64,000 bases of DNA from Streptomyces endophytica (GTDB taxonomy: Bacteria; Actinomycetota; Actinomycetes; Streptomycetales; Streptomycetaceae). The notes beneath the pieces were generated by a model that was given only the letters and a program-made list of their open reading frames with translations, made no database searches and was not told the DNA's origin. Below are positions 35,464 through 43,825 of the stretch, in pieces. Both the position numbers and the translations under genes were made by a program. Numbering within the stretch: the stretch's first letter is position 1; every line of letters starts with the position of its first letter. Where the stretch lies: the NCBI RefSeq assembly GCF_026153355.1, contig NZ_CP110636.1, forward strand, positions 2,046,001 to 2,110,000, in the 5' to 3' direction.

Positions 35464-36421
35464 GGGCCGGGGCGGCCGCCGCCCTGATGGCGCTGGGCCT
35501 GGTCGCGCTGCCGGTGCTCGCCGGCTGCGCCACCGGCCCTCCCTGGAGACCCGTTCTCAGATCACCGCCTCGCCGGGGGACAGCCGCGATCTGGCGATCG
35601 GCTCGGCCGGCTTCACCGAGAGCGAGCTGCTCGCCCAGATGTACGCCGCGCTGCTCGACCACGCCGGGTACCGCACCCACGTCCTCACCGTCGGCAACCG
35701 CGAGCTGTACGAACCGGCGCTGGAGGCCGGGCAGATCGACGTCGTGCCCGAGTACGCGGCCACCTTCGCGGACTGGCTGAACGCCAAGGCGCACGGCTCC
35801 AAGGCGCCGCCGGTGGCCTCGCCCGACCTCGGGGTGACACTGCGCGCACTGCACCGGCTGGCCGGGCCCCGCGGGCTGACCGTGCTCCCGGCCGGCCGGG
35901 CCGTGGACCAGAACGCGTTCGCGGTGAGCGCCGCGTACGCCCGCAAGCACCACCTCAAGACGCTCAGCGACCTGGGCCGCGCCAAACTGCCGGTACGCCT
36001 CGCGGCGGGCGAGGAATGCGTGCAACGGCCCTTCTGCGCCCCGGGGTTGCGGAAGACGTACGGGATCAACGTCACCGCCATCGACCCCAAGGGCGTCGGC
36101 ACCACCCCCGCCAAGCAGGCCGTGCAGAACGGGCAGGACCAGATGGTGCTGACCACCAGCACCGACGCGACCCTGGCCCAGTTCGGGCTGGTGGTGCTCA
36201 CCGACGACAAGAAGCTGCAGAACGCCGATTACGTGCTGCCCGTCGTCAACCGGTCCCGCGCGGGCAGCGCCCGGCCGGCCGCCGCGCTCAACCGTCTCAA
36301 CAAGGTCCTGACCACGGCTGACCTGGCCCATCTCAACGAGCAGGTGGACAGCTGGCGACGGTTGCCGGCGGATGTGGCGCGTCACTACCTGCAGGAGAAG
36401 GGGCTGCTGCCGAAGGGCTGA
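35460..36421 (+). CDS. Osmoprotectant-type ABC substrate-binding lipoprotein, with an apparent 1-base deletion
   Basis: Reading from the GTG at 35460 gives a lipoprotein signal (VALPVLAGC, lipidated Cys ~26). The frame then breaks near 35547, where GGC CCC TCC CTG appears to lack one C. The mature part in the next frame is a complete OpuAC-type binding protein (AIGSAGFTESELLAQMYAAL, VGNRELYEPALEAGQIDVVP, TTSTDATLAQFGLVVLTDDK, NRLNKVLTTADLAHLNEQVD). With one base restored it is 320 residues. It would bind a quaternary amine outside the cell and hand it to the two permeases. Confidence 0.9.
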
Positions 36422-36442
36422 GGCGGGCGGCGACGGCAGGGT

Positions 36443-36494
36443 GTTTCACGTGAAACCGGCACCCTCTCCGCGACCGCGCCGTTTCACGTGAAAC
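36443..36494. other. Paired parS sites (rightmost in the window)
   Basis: Perfect GTTTCACGTGAAAC at 36443-36456 and 36481-36494, 38 bp apart, between the convergent binding-protein and ATPase genes. No further copy exists to 64,000. Confidence 0.9.
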
Positions 36495-36523
36495 AGCCGG
36501 CCGTGCCTGCGCGTGGCCGTGCC

Positions 36524-37681
36524 TCACTCCGTCGGTACCGAGTCCACCCTCGCCCGGTCCCGCGGCACCCCCCGCTCGTCCGAGTCGATGGTGCGGCGCA
36601 GCGCCTCGTGCAACTTGGTCGGGGTGAGGACGCCGAGGAAGCGGTGGCCGTCCAGGACCGCGATCCAGCCGGCGTCGTGTTTGAGCATCTCGCTGAACGC
36701 GGCCTTCAATGTGCCGGTGAACGGTACCCACGCCTCCATCCGGCGGGCGTGCCCGGCGACCGTGCCCGCGGCGCCGGCCAGTTCCTCGGTGCCCACCCAG
36801 CCGTGCAGTTCGCCGTCCTCGTCCAGCACCACCGCCCAGCGGGCGCCCTCGGCCCGCAGTCTCCGCGCCGCCTCGGACGCCGGTTCACCGAGGCGGGCGA
36901 ACGGCGGGCGTTCGAGGTCGCCGCGGTCGATGCCGGTGACCGACAGCTGCTTCAACGCCCGGTCGGTGCCGACGAATTCGGCGACGTAGGGGGTGGCGGG
37001 CGCGCCCAGGACGCTGGCGGGGGTGTCGTACTGCTCGATCCGGCCGGCCCCGTAGACCGCGATCCGGTCGCCGAGCCGGATGGCCTCCTCGATGTCGTGG
37101 GTGACCAGCAGCACCGTCTTGTGCATGGTGGCCTGCAACCGCAGGAACTCCTTCTGGAGGCGCTCGCGGACGACCGGATCGACCGCGCCGAACGGCTCGT
37201 CCATCAGCAGGACGGGCGGATCGGCGGCGAGGGCTCGGGCGACCCCGACGCGCTGCCGCTGGCCGCCGGAGAGCTGGTCGGGGTAGCGCGGGCCGTAGAT
37301 GTCCGGGTCCAGGCCCACCAGGTCCAGGAGTTCGGCGGCCCGGGCCCGCGCCTTGGCCCTCTTCCAGCCGGTCAGGAAGGGCACGGTGGCGGTGTTGTCG
37401 AGGACGGTCCGGTGGGGGAAGAGGCCGGTCTGCTGGATGACGTAGCCGATCCGGCGGCGCAACTGGACGGGGTCGACACCGGCGATGTCCGCGCCGTCGA
37501 CGAAGATCCGGCCGCGGGTGGGGTCGATGAGCCGGTTGACCATCATCATGGTCGTCGTCTTGCCGCAGCCGGACGGTCCGACGAGGGTCACCAGCTCGCC
37601 CTCCTCGACCTCGAAGGACAGGTCGTCCACGGCGGTGGTGCCGTCCGGATACTGCTTGGTGACGGAGTCGAACCGGATCAT
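36524..37681 (-). CDS. Osmoprotectant-type ABC transporter ATPase with C-terminal CBS domains
   Basis: A 385-residue ProV/OpuCA-type ATPase: Walker A VGPSGCGKTTTMMM, Q-loop IGYVIQQTGLFP, signature QLSGGQRQRVGVARAL, Walker B PPVLLMDEPFGA, H-loop VTHDIEEA. Residues ~250-375 are a CBS pair (RAEGARWAVVLDEDGELHGW, HDAGWIAVLDGHRFLGVLT), the ionic-strength sensor in this class. It very likely energises the permeases at 34025-35463, but it is transcribed towards them from the other strand, so the transporter has two converging transcription units separated by a parS pair. Confidence 0.93.
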   Translation of the reverse strand: MIRFDSVTKQYPDGTTAVDDLSFEVEEGELVTLVGPSGCGKTTTMMMVNRLIDPTRGRIFVDGADIAGVDPVQLRRRIGYVIQQTGLFPHRTVLDNTATVPFLTGWKRAKARARAAELLDLVGLDPDIYGPRYPDQLSGGQRQRVGVARALAADPPVLLMDEPFGAVDPVVRERLQKEFLRLQATMHKTVLLVTHDIEEAIRLGDRIAVYGAGRIEQYDTPASVLGAPATPYVAEFVGTDRALKQLSVTGIDRGDLERPPFARLGEPASEAARRLRAEGARWAVVLDEDGELHGWVGTEELAGAAGTVAGHARRMEAWVPFTGTLKAAFSEMLKHDAGWIAVLDGHRFLGVLTPTKLHEALRRTIDSDERGVPRDRARVDSVPTE

Positions 37682-37767
37682 TGGCCCATTGAATCCCGCT
37701 GCTCGCGCCCCTTCGCGTCATGCGGGCAATCGGGTCACGGGGGCGATCGGGTCCGGCCGCGGCAGCC

Positions 37768-38445
37768 TCACCGGCCGCCGCCCGGCCGGTCGCACAGCCG
37801 GTAGCCGGCGCCCGGCACGGTCTCGATCACCGGTGGGTCGCCGAGCTTGGCGCGCAGCGTGCTGAGCGTGACCCGGACCGCGTTGGTGCGGTAGCTGATG
37901 TGCTCCTCCCACACCTCCTCGATCAGATCGTCCCCGCTGACCACCGCGCCCTGGGCGCGCAGCAGGACCTCCAGCACCCCGAACTCCGTGGGGGACAGCG
38001 GCAGCGGCCGGCCGTCGCGCAGCGCGAGCCGGCGGCCGGTGTCCACGGCGACCCCGGCCCGCTCGATGACCTGTGGCAGCCCGGGCCCGGTGCGCCGGCC
38101 CAGTGCCAGCACCCGGGCGAGCAACTCCTCGTACGCGAACGGCTTGGTGAGGTAGTCGTCGGCGCCGAGGCCCGGCCCCGCCACCCGGTCGTGGACGGTG
38201 CCGGACGCGGTGAGCATCAGCACCCGGGTCAGCAGGCCCATTTCCATGACGTGCCGGCAGACGTCGTCGCCGTGCAGCCCGGTCAGCTCGCGGTCCAGGA
38301 CGAGCACGTCGTACGCGCCGAGCCGCATCTTGGCCAGCGCCGCCCGGCCGTCGTGGGCGATGTCCGCGGCGATCGCGTCGCGGCGCAGGCCGGCAGCGAT
38401 CGTCTCCGCGAGGAATTCCTCGTCCTCCACCACCAGTACGCGCAT
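37768..38445 (-). CDS. OmpR/PhoB-family response regulator (orphan)
   Basis: A 225-residue two-component regulator: receiver domain (residues 1-115) with the acidic pocket VVEDEE, phospho-acceptor Asp in YDVLVLDREL, conserved Thr/Lys (LMLTASGT, YLTKPF), then a winged-HTH output domain (~130-218; LSPTEFGVLEVLLRAQG, AVRVTLSTLRAKLGD). The ATG at 38445 is the standard MRVLVVEDEE start. No histidine kinase gene is adjacent, so its partner is elsewhere. It lies 86 bp upstream of the ABC ATPase gene on the same strand and might control it. Confidence 0.92.
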   Translation of the reverse strand: MRVLVVEDEEFLAETIAAGLRRDAIAADIAHDGRAALAKMRLGAYDVLVLDRELTGLHGDDVCRHVMEMGLLTRVLMLTASGTVHDRVAGPGLGADDYLTKPFAYEELLARVLALGRRTGPGLPQVIERAGVAVDTGRRLALRDGRPLPLSPTEFGVLEVLLRAQGAVVSGDDLIEEVWEEHISYRTNAVRVTLSTLRAKLGDPPVIETVPGAGYRLCDRPGGGR

Positions 38446-38798
38446 GGCGTCATGTGTACCCGAGGGGCACCTTCTCGCACGGTGAACGGCTTCCGCCGCA
38501 ACGCGGCGGACCGGGGAATTCACCGCGCTGGAGCCGGTCGCGGGAGCCGGTCGGGGCGGCGTACGGCGATGCGGCGGGCCGGAGCCCGGCGAGCGCGCCT
38601 GTTCACCGCGGCGGCCGACGGAAGGGGCGGCGCGGCGGTCCCCGGCCGGCGGCATGCTTCGGCCCGGCTGGCGGCATGGCCCGGGGGCCGTACGAGTTGC
38701 TTCCGCCGCACCGCCTCTCCTCCTGCCGCGTCCGGCCGCACCGGCGTGCTTACGATCCCCTTCGGCCACCGGTCGGAAGGGTGGAAGGGAACGCCACG
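38446..38798. other. Divergent intergenic region, no gene seen
   Basis: 353 bp between the response regulator and the oxidoreductase. It has an 8-bp hairpin TCCGCCGC-AAC-GCGGCGGA near 38491-38509. Frames across it lack streptomycete third-position GC bias combined with any recognisable domain. It presumably holds both promoters. Confidence 0.4.
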
Positions 38799-39740
38799 AT
38801 GAGAGCCGTAGCAGTCAGCGCATTCGGTGAACAGCCGCGCCTCATGGATCTGCCGCAGCCCGAACCAGGGCCGGGCGAGGTCCTGGTGCGGCTGTCCGCC
38901 GCCGGACTCAACCCGGTCGACTGGAAGATCGCCGACGGCATGTTCGGCGACGCCGTTCCGGTGGCCTTCCCCCTGGTGCTGGGCACGGACGGGGCGGGCG
39001 AGGTGCTGGCGATCGGCACCGGCGTCCGGCGGTTCACCGTCGGCGACGCGGTGTTCGGCCAGTTCCAGCGGCCGGAGCGGGGCGGCGGCTCGTACTGCGA
39101 ACTGGCCCTCGCCGACGAGGACCGCATCGCGCACGCCGCCCGCAGCGTCACCTACGCGACCTCCGCGGCGCTGCCGACGGCCGGCATGACCGCGTACAAC
39201 CTGGTCGAGGAGACCCGGATCAGTGAGGGCAAGCGGGTGCTGATCGTCGGTGCGACCGGCGGCGTCGGCACCTTCGCCACCCAGCTGGCCGCCGGCCGCG
39301 GCGCGGAGGTGATCGCCACCGCCCGCCCGGCCAAGGCCGAGCTGATGCGCACGCTGGGCGCCGCGGAGACCGTCGACCACACCGCGGGCCCGGTCGCCGA
39401 CCAGGTCCTCGCGGCCCATCCGGACGGCGTGGACGTGCTGATCGACATGACCGGCGGCCCCGCCGAGTTCGCCGAGCTGACCCGGACCGTACGCGACGGC
39501 GGCACCGCCGTCTCCCTGATCGGCTCGGCGGACGCGGACGAGCTCACCGAACAGAACCTGCGCGGCTTCAACTTCGTCAACCGCCCCTCGCCGCAGCTCC
39601 TGGAGATCCTGGCCGGCCATGTCGACGCGGGCCGGCTGACGGTCCTCGTCGGCCGCGAGGTCCCCCTGGAGGAGGCCCCCGAAGCCCTGGAGGCCAGCCG
39701 CACCGGCCGCGCCCAGGGCAAGACCGTCCTGACCGTCTGA
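38799..39740 (+). CDS. NADP-dependent quinone/zinc-independent alcohol dehydrogenase (MDR family)
   Basis: A 313-residue medium-chain dehydrogenase/reductase of the quinone-oxidoreductase branch. An N-terminal GroES-like domain (GEVLVRLSAAGLNPVDWKIA) is followed by a Rossmann domain with VLIVGATGGVGTFATQLA and a typical closing EAPEALEASRTGRAQGKTVL. No structural or catalytic zinc Cys set is present, so it is a reductase of quinones or enones rather than a classical zinc ADH. The ATG at 38799 has GGAAGGGAA before it. Convergent with the next gene, 16 bp apart. Confidence 0.9.
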   Translation: MRAVAVSAFGEQPRLMDLPQPEPGPGEVLVRLSAAGLNPVDWKIADGMFGDAVPVAFPLVLGTDGAGEVLAIGTGVRRFTVGDAVFGQFQRPERGGGSYCELALADEDRIAHAARSVTYATSAALPTAGMTAYNLVEETRISEGKRVLIVGATGGVGTFATQLAAGRGAEVIATARPAKAELMRTLGAAETVDHTAGPVADQVLAAHPDGVDVLIDMTGGPAEFAELTRTVRDGGTAVSLIGSADADELTEQNLRGFNFVNRPSPQLLEILAGHVDAGRLTVLVGREVPLEEAPEALEASRTGRAQGKTVLTV

Positions 39741-39756
39741 GCGACCCGGCCGGGCG

Positions 39757-40734
39757 TCAGCTCCGCTTCCGCCAGGCCCGGACCGCCGGCGGCCCCGCCG
39801 CGGCCAGCACCGCGGTGAGCGTCCCCGCGCCCACCAGCAGCCAGACCCCGGTCCGCAGCGGCCCGGTGAGCGCATCGGCGTACGCCCCGGCGGCGGGCCG
39901 GGGAACCATCGCGGGCAGCGCCGCCAGCGTGCGGCCGCGCACCAGCGCCAGCGCCACGGTCAGCAGGGCGGCGGCCGCCGCGCAGCCCGTACCGGCACAG
40001 ACCAGCGCCCGCCGGCGCCGCCGCACCAGCAGCAGCCCGCCGCCCAGACACAGCGCGGCGGCCGGCGGCAGCAGCAGCGCCCCCCTGCGGACGACCTCGT
40101 AACCGGCCCGGATCCGCGGGACGTCGGGGGCCTTGAGCAGCACGATCTCCACCCCGGACCGCGGCACCCGGCGGAGCAGGTCCAGCCCCATGCCGTTGTG
40201 CGCCACCTGACGGCGGACCCGTTCCACGACGGGGGTCAGATCGAGTGTGACCGGGGCGCGGGGATCGGCGGGGGCGGCGAGGCTGCCGTCCAGCGTCCGG
40301 TGCGCGGACCGGTGGACGCCCTTCCACATGTCCGCGAAGCCGCGCCCGGTGACCACCTGCCGCACCTGCTTGGCCACGAACTCCCGGATGCCGCGGGTGA
40401 AATGACGGCGCACCGCGGGCCGCCGGGCGGGACTGACGGCCTTCAGCAGCCCGTCGATCCGGACGTGCGCCATCACCGCGTCCGTCACGTCGTCGACCAC
40501 GGCCTGCTGCACCGCGGCGTTCCCGGCCAGCGGCGCCACCGCCGCCACATAGCCGTCCGTCTCGGTCAGCCGGGACCGCGCCCAGGTGGCGGCCAGGCTC
40601 AGCGGCAGCAGCAGCGCCCCCACGACCAGCAGCACCCCGCCGGCCAGCGCGCGCCCCGGCCACCGCACTCCGCCCGGCGGCCCGTCCCCCTCCGTCACCC
40701 GCCCGCCCAGGCGTACGGGTGCGCTCGCTGGCAT
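39757..40734 (-). CDS. Membrane protein of unknown function
   Basis: A 325-residue protein with one membrane helix near residues 30-52, a large extracytoplasmic region (~53-215) and three C-terminal helices (~218-245, 250-270, 292-315). Recognisable stretches are VAAVAPLAGNAAVQQAVVDD and VTLDLTPVVERVRRQVA, typical of a hypothetical family common in streptomycetes and other actinobacteria. I do not know its function. The topology suggests a surface-exposed sensor or assembly factor. Confidence 0.75.
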   Translation of the reverse strand: MPASAPVRLGGRVTEGDGPPGGVRWPGRALAGGVLLVVGALLLPLSLAATWARSRLTETDGYVAAVAPLAGNAAVQQAVVDDVTDAVMAHVRIDGLLKAVSPARRPAVRRHFTRGIREFVAKQVRQVVTGRGFADMWKGVHRSAHRTLDGSLAAPADPRAPVTLDLTPVVERVRRQVAHNGMGLDLLRRVPRSGVEIVLLKAPDVPRIRAGYEVVRRGALLLPPAAALCLGGGLLLVRRRRRALVCAGTGCAAAAALLTVALALVRGRTLAALPAMVPRPAAGAYADALTGPLRTGVWLLVGAGTLTAVLAAAGPPAVRAWRKRS

Positions 40735-40863
40735 CGCGTCCTGTCCTTTCCTGCACGGCGATCACGGCGACCACCTTCCAGGCAAGTGGGAACGCCCGGC
40801 GCCCGCGACCGGGACCGGTGCCAATGGGTGAGCCCGGCCGTGAGCCCGGCTGCCGCGGTGGCC

Positions 40864-41550
40864 TCAGCCCGCGGAGCCCGCACCGGCCGCCCGCCGGCGG
40901 CGCACCACCCGCACCGCCCCCGGCCCGAGCAGCGCCGCGGCCGCGGCGGCCGTCGCCCACCACACCCAGCCACCGCCGCCCGGGTCCTCCGCCCGGGACT
41001 CCGGCAGGTCGTCCACATCGCCCGAGCAGGCCACCGGCGCGTAGGAGTCGCCCAGGTACACGCACGCGGTGGCGGCGGCCCGCAGGGTCCCGGGCGCGGC
41101 GGTGGCGGCGCCGCCGGGACGGTCACCGAGCACGGCCTCGGCGGTGAACACCTGGATGTCGCGCGCCGGCAGATCGGCCCGCCAGGTGACCTTCCGCTCC
41201 TCCGTTCCGCGCCCCTCGACGACGCCGTCGGAAGCGGTCACGGAGGTCGTGGTCGCGGGCATCCGCTGCTCGACCCGGACCCCGTGGACATCATCGGCGC
41301 CCAGGTTGTGCACGGTCACGCGGTAGTCGAGCCGCCGCCCCGCCTCGGCGTCGTCGGTCCCGTCGGTCACCGCGACGGTGACGGAGACGGCCGGCGCCGC
41401 CTGCGCGACCTGCGGGGCGTACGCGGCGGCGGGCGGTCCGGGGAGCGTGACGACGCAGGTGGCAGCAGCGCACAGCACCGCGCGGACAACGGCGGTCCCC
41501 GTGCCGCTCCCCGTCCCGGTCCTCGTGCCGGTTCTCATGCCGGTTCTCAT
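40864..41550 (-). CDS. Secreted DUF11-like protein with C-terminal membrane anchor
   Basis: A 228-residue exported protein: signal peptide (residues ~18-45, CAAATCVVTLPGPPAAAYA), a DUF11-like beta-sandwich (~55-140; LDYRVTVHNLGADDVHGVRV), a Cys-containing segment, and a C-terminal hydrophobic helix plus RRRR stop-transfer (~200-220). It probably sits anchored at the outer membrane face. The first codons are MRTGMRTGTRTGTGSGTGT repeats, so the true start could be any of the early ATGs. Confidence 0.75.
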   Translation of the reverse strand: MRTGMRTGTRTGTGSGTGTAVVRAVLCAAATCVVTLPGPPAAAYAPQVAQAAPAVSVTVAVTDGTDDAEAGRRLDYRVTVHNLGADDVHGVRVEQRMPATTTSVTASDGVVEGRGTEERKVTWRADLPARDIQVFTAEAVLGDRPGGAATAAPGTLRAAATACVYLGDSYAPVACSGDVDDLPESRAEDPGGGGWVWWATAAAAAALLGPGAVRVVRRRRAAGAGSAG

Positions 41551-41635
41551 CCCGCCATCGGAGCACCGCGCCGCCCGCGACCGGCGTCATGCGGCCCGCC
41601 GCCGCCCCGGGTTCACCCGATTTACCCGGGCGGTC

Positions 41636-42142
41636 TCAATTCCACGGGTCGGTGAACGACCGGCCGGGCACCGGCTTGGCGATGACCGCCACGGCGATGA
41701 AGAAGTTGACCTGGCCGATCGCGAACATCAGGGTGGCGAGCGCCTTGGCCTCGTAGTGTTCCGCTGCCTGGGCGTACAGCTCGTCGGAGACCCGCTCACC
41801 GTGGGCGGACGGCTGCAGCGCGGCCTCCACGAGTGCCAGCGCGGCCCGCTCGGCACCGGTGAAGTACGGCGAGTCCTGCCAGGACGCCACCGACGTGATG
41901 CGCTCCTCCGACTCCCCGGCCTTGCGCAGGAAGCCCGTGTGCAGGACCGTCAGGTAGGTGCTGCCGACGATCTGGCCCGCACGCAGCTGGACCAGACTGA
42001 TCGTGGAGCGCGGCACCGAACCGTTGCCGGTGAGCTTGAACAGCGCCCCCGACACCGCCGCCAGCTCGGGTACGAGCTCCGCGGGGTCCTCCGTCATCCG
42101 CGGAACCATCGGGATCTCCGCCGTGATCGCACGCGTTTCCAT
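41636..42142 (-). CDS. Carboxymuconolactone decarboxylase (AhpD-like) family protein lacking catalytic cysteines
   Basis: A 168-residue protein with the AhpD/CMD helical core: ISLVQLRAGQIVGSTYLTVL, HTGFLRKAGESEERI, FTGAERAALALVEA and MFAIGQVNFFIAVAV. In active alkylhydroperoxidases the first segment holds CxxC-type redox cysteines before the MH; here the equivalent positions read S and L (GSTYLTVLH), so no peroxidase activity by the usual mechanism is expected. It may be a binding or decarboxylase-like protein. The ATG at 42142 follows a GGAGA ribosome site. Confidence 0.82.
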   Translation of the reverse strand: METRAITAEIPMVPRMTEDPAELVPELAAVSGALFKLTGNGSVPRSTISLVQLRAGQIVGSTYLTVLHTGFLRKAGESEERITSVASWQDSPYFTGAERAALALVEAALQPSAHGERVSDELYAQAAEHYEAKALATLMFAIGQVNFFIAVAVIAKPVPGRSFTDPWN

Positions 42143-42286
42143 CGCCGTCTCCTTCGGGCTTTCGTGTTGCTGTCACTGCCCTGACGGATCGCGACGGAGA
42201 AATGTGACCGCGGCGGGAAAGTCGTTCGGGAAAGCCGTTCGGCCAAGTCGTTCGTGCGGCCGGGACACCGGCCCGGGGGACGGGCG

Positions 42287-43318
42287 CTAGTGCCGGTGCG
42301 GCCACGGCCGGTGCACCGGCCCGTGTGCGTCCTCGCAGTGGTCGGGGGCGGTGGGCGGCTCCGGCTGCGCCCCGGTGCCGGGCCGCGGGCCGAGCGTCAG
42401 CACCTCGCCGGCTTCGGCCTGCTCCCCGACGTGATCGACCTGGAGCGTGGCGTGCGTGATGCGGTACTCGCCGCTCAGCAGCTCCTGCAGTCCGCGGCGC
42501 ACCTTGTGGCAGTCGCCGCCGGGGGCCACCAGGATGTGCGCGGAGAGCGCCGGCTGCCCGGAGGTGATCTGCCAGATGTGCAGGTCGTGCACCTCGACGA
42601 CCTCGTCCTGGGAGACCAGCCGATCGCCCAGCGCGTCCGGGTCCAGCCCGGCCGGCGCCGCCTCCATGAAGATCCGCCCGGACTCCCGCACCAGCCCCGT
42701 ACCGGCCCGCAGCATCAGCGCGACGACGACCAGCGTGGCGATCGCGTCGGCCCGTTCGAAGCCCGTGGTCAGCACGACGAGACCGGAGAGCGCGGTGGCC
42801 ACGAACCCGAACAGGTCGGTGAGGATGTGCTGGTAGGCGCCCTCGACGTTCAGGCTGGAGCGGTTGGCCTTGGACAGCAGCCAGGTGCAGATCAGATTCA
42901 CCACGATCCCGGAGAGCGCGGTCCACAGGACCATCGCCCCGCCCACCGTGGGCGGCGAGATCAGCCGCTGCACCGCCTCGTACGCCAGCCAGACCGACAG
43001 CAGGAGCAGGGTGATGCCGTTGGCCTGCGCGGACAGGATCTCGGCGCGCTTGAGCCCGTACGTGTACCCGCCGCGCGCCGGCCGCGCCGCCAGCCGCATC
43101 GCGATCAGCGCCAGCAGGATCGAGACCGCGTCGGTGAGCATGTGGGCGGCGTCCGAGATCAGCGCCAGCGACCCGGCCAGCACACCGATGACGACCTCGA
43201 CCGCCATATATGCGGTGAGCAGCCCGAGCGCGGCCCGCAGCCACCGCCGGTCGGCGTCCGGCGCCACCCCGTGCGCATGGCTGTGACCGTGCCCGTGACT
43301 GTGCGCGTGCCCGCTCAT
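42287..43318 (-). CDS. Cation diffusion facilitator (Zn/Co/Cd exporter)
   Basis: A 343-residue six-helix CDF exporter. The His-rich N-terminus MSGHAHSHGHGHSHAHG and two HxxxD metal sites in helices II and V (SDAAHMLTD, QHILTDLFG) are complete, as is the C-terminal cytoplasmic domain (VEVHDLHIWQITSGQPALSAHI). A second His-rich stretch is at the C-terminus. It exports divalent metal using the proton gradient. The ATG at 43318 has a GGAAGGAG ribosome site, better than an upstream in-frame ATG at 43387. Confidence 0.93.
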   Translation of the reverse strand: MSGHAHSHGHGHSHAHGVAPDADRRWLRAALGLLTAYMAVEVVIGVLAGSLALISDAAHMLTDAVSILLALIAMRLAARPARGGYTYGLKRAEILSAQANGITLLLLSVWLAYEAVQRLISPPTVGGAMVLWTALSGIVVNLICTWLLSKANRSSLNVEGAYQHILTDLFGFVATALSGLVVLTTGFERADAIATLVVVALMLRAGTGLVRESGRIFMEAAPAGLDPDALGDRLVSQDEVVEVHDLHIWQITSGQPALSAHILVAPGGDCHKVRRGLQELLSGEYRITHATLQVDHVGEQAEAGEVLTLGPRPGTGAQPEPPTAPDHCEDAHGPVHRPWPHRH

Positions 43319-43497
43319 GGCGCTCCTTCCTCCGGTCCCTTCCTTGCGAAGCAAACAGCACTTCGGCAAAAGATCCAAAGGCTGCACCGGTGACCGTTGT
43401 CATTACCGTCGAACGGCGTATCGTGCCTGGTCAGAGCGGTGCGAGACCGAACGGCCCGGGCTCCTGAACGGACCCCGACCGTCCGGTCCGCGTGGTG

Positions 43498-43701
43498 TCA
43501 GTCGCCGCGGTGGAACGTCGGGATGCAGATGGTTTCCGAGGCGCTCCTGCCGGCCGCGGCGACCATCGGTCGTTCGGCGGCGGTGGGCTGTGCCGCCGCC
43601 GCGGACTGCGCGCCAAGGGTCTGCAGGCCCAGCGTGGCCGCCATCGTGCCGGCGGTGATGACTGCCGCAGTCATTCCGGCACGCTTCAGATAAATGGTCA
43701 A
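43498..43701 (-). CDS. Small secreted peptide, downstream of the SARP gene
   Basis: A 67-residue frame read from a TTG at 43701 (a GGGACGG ribosome site lies 5 bases upstream). It has a basic N-terminus, a hydrophobic core (KRAGMTAAVITAGTMAATLG) and an AAAA cleavage region near residue 37, giving a mature peptide of about 30 residues ending ETICIPTFHRGD. It is 124 bp downstream of the SARP regulator on the same strand, and the intervening DNA is unusually AT-rich. Family unknown; the single Cys and short length suggest a surface or signalling peptide. Real translation is not proven. Confidence 0.6.
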   Translation of the reverse strand: MTIYLKRAGMTAAVITAGTMAATLGLQTLGAQSAAAAQPTAAERPMVAAAGRSASETICIPTFHRGD

Positions 43702-43825
43702 CTTCCGTCCCTGTAGAGGCTGTGGAAAAGGTCGAAGGGAGAGGAGTTGACCATGGAAGAAGCGCACAAGGCAAACGAAAACCAATCGGTAACTTTCGAA
43801 AAGCGCAGATAGGTGGCAATTCGCC

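Noticed and set aside
38446..38798. A gene in the response regulator/oxidoreductase gap.
   Set aside because: Frames there are shadows of low quality with no ribosome site, no domain and no third-position GC pattern of their own.
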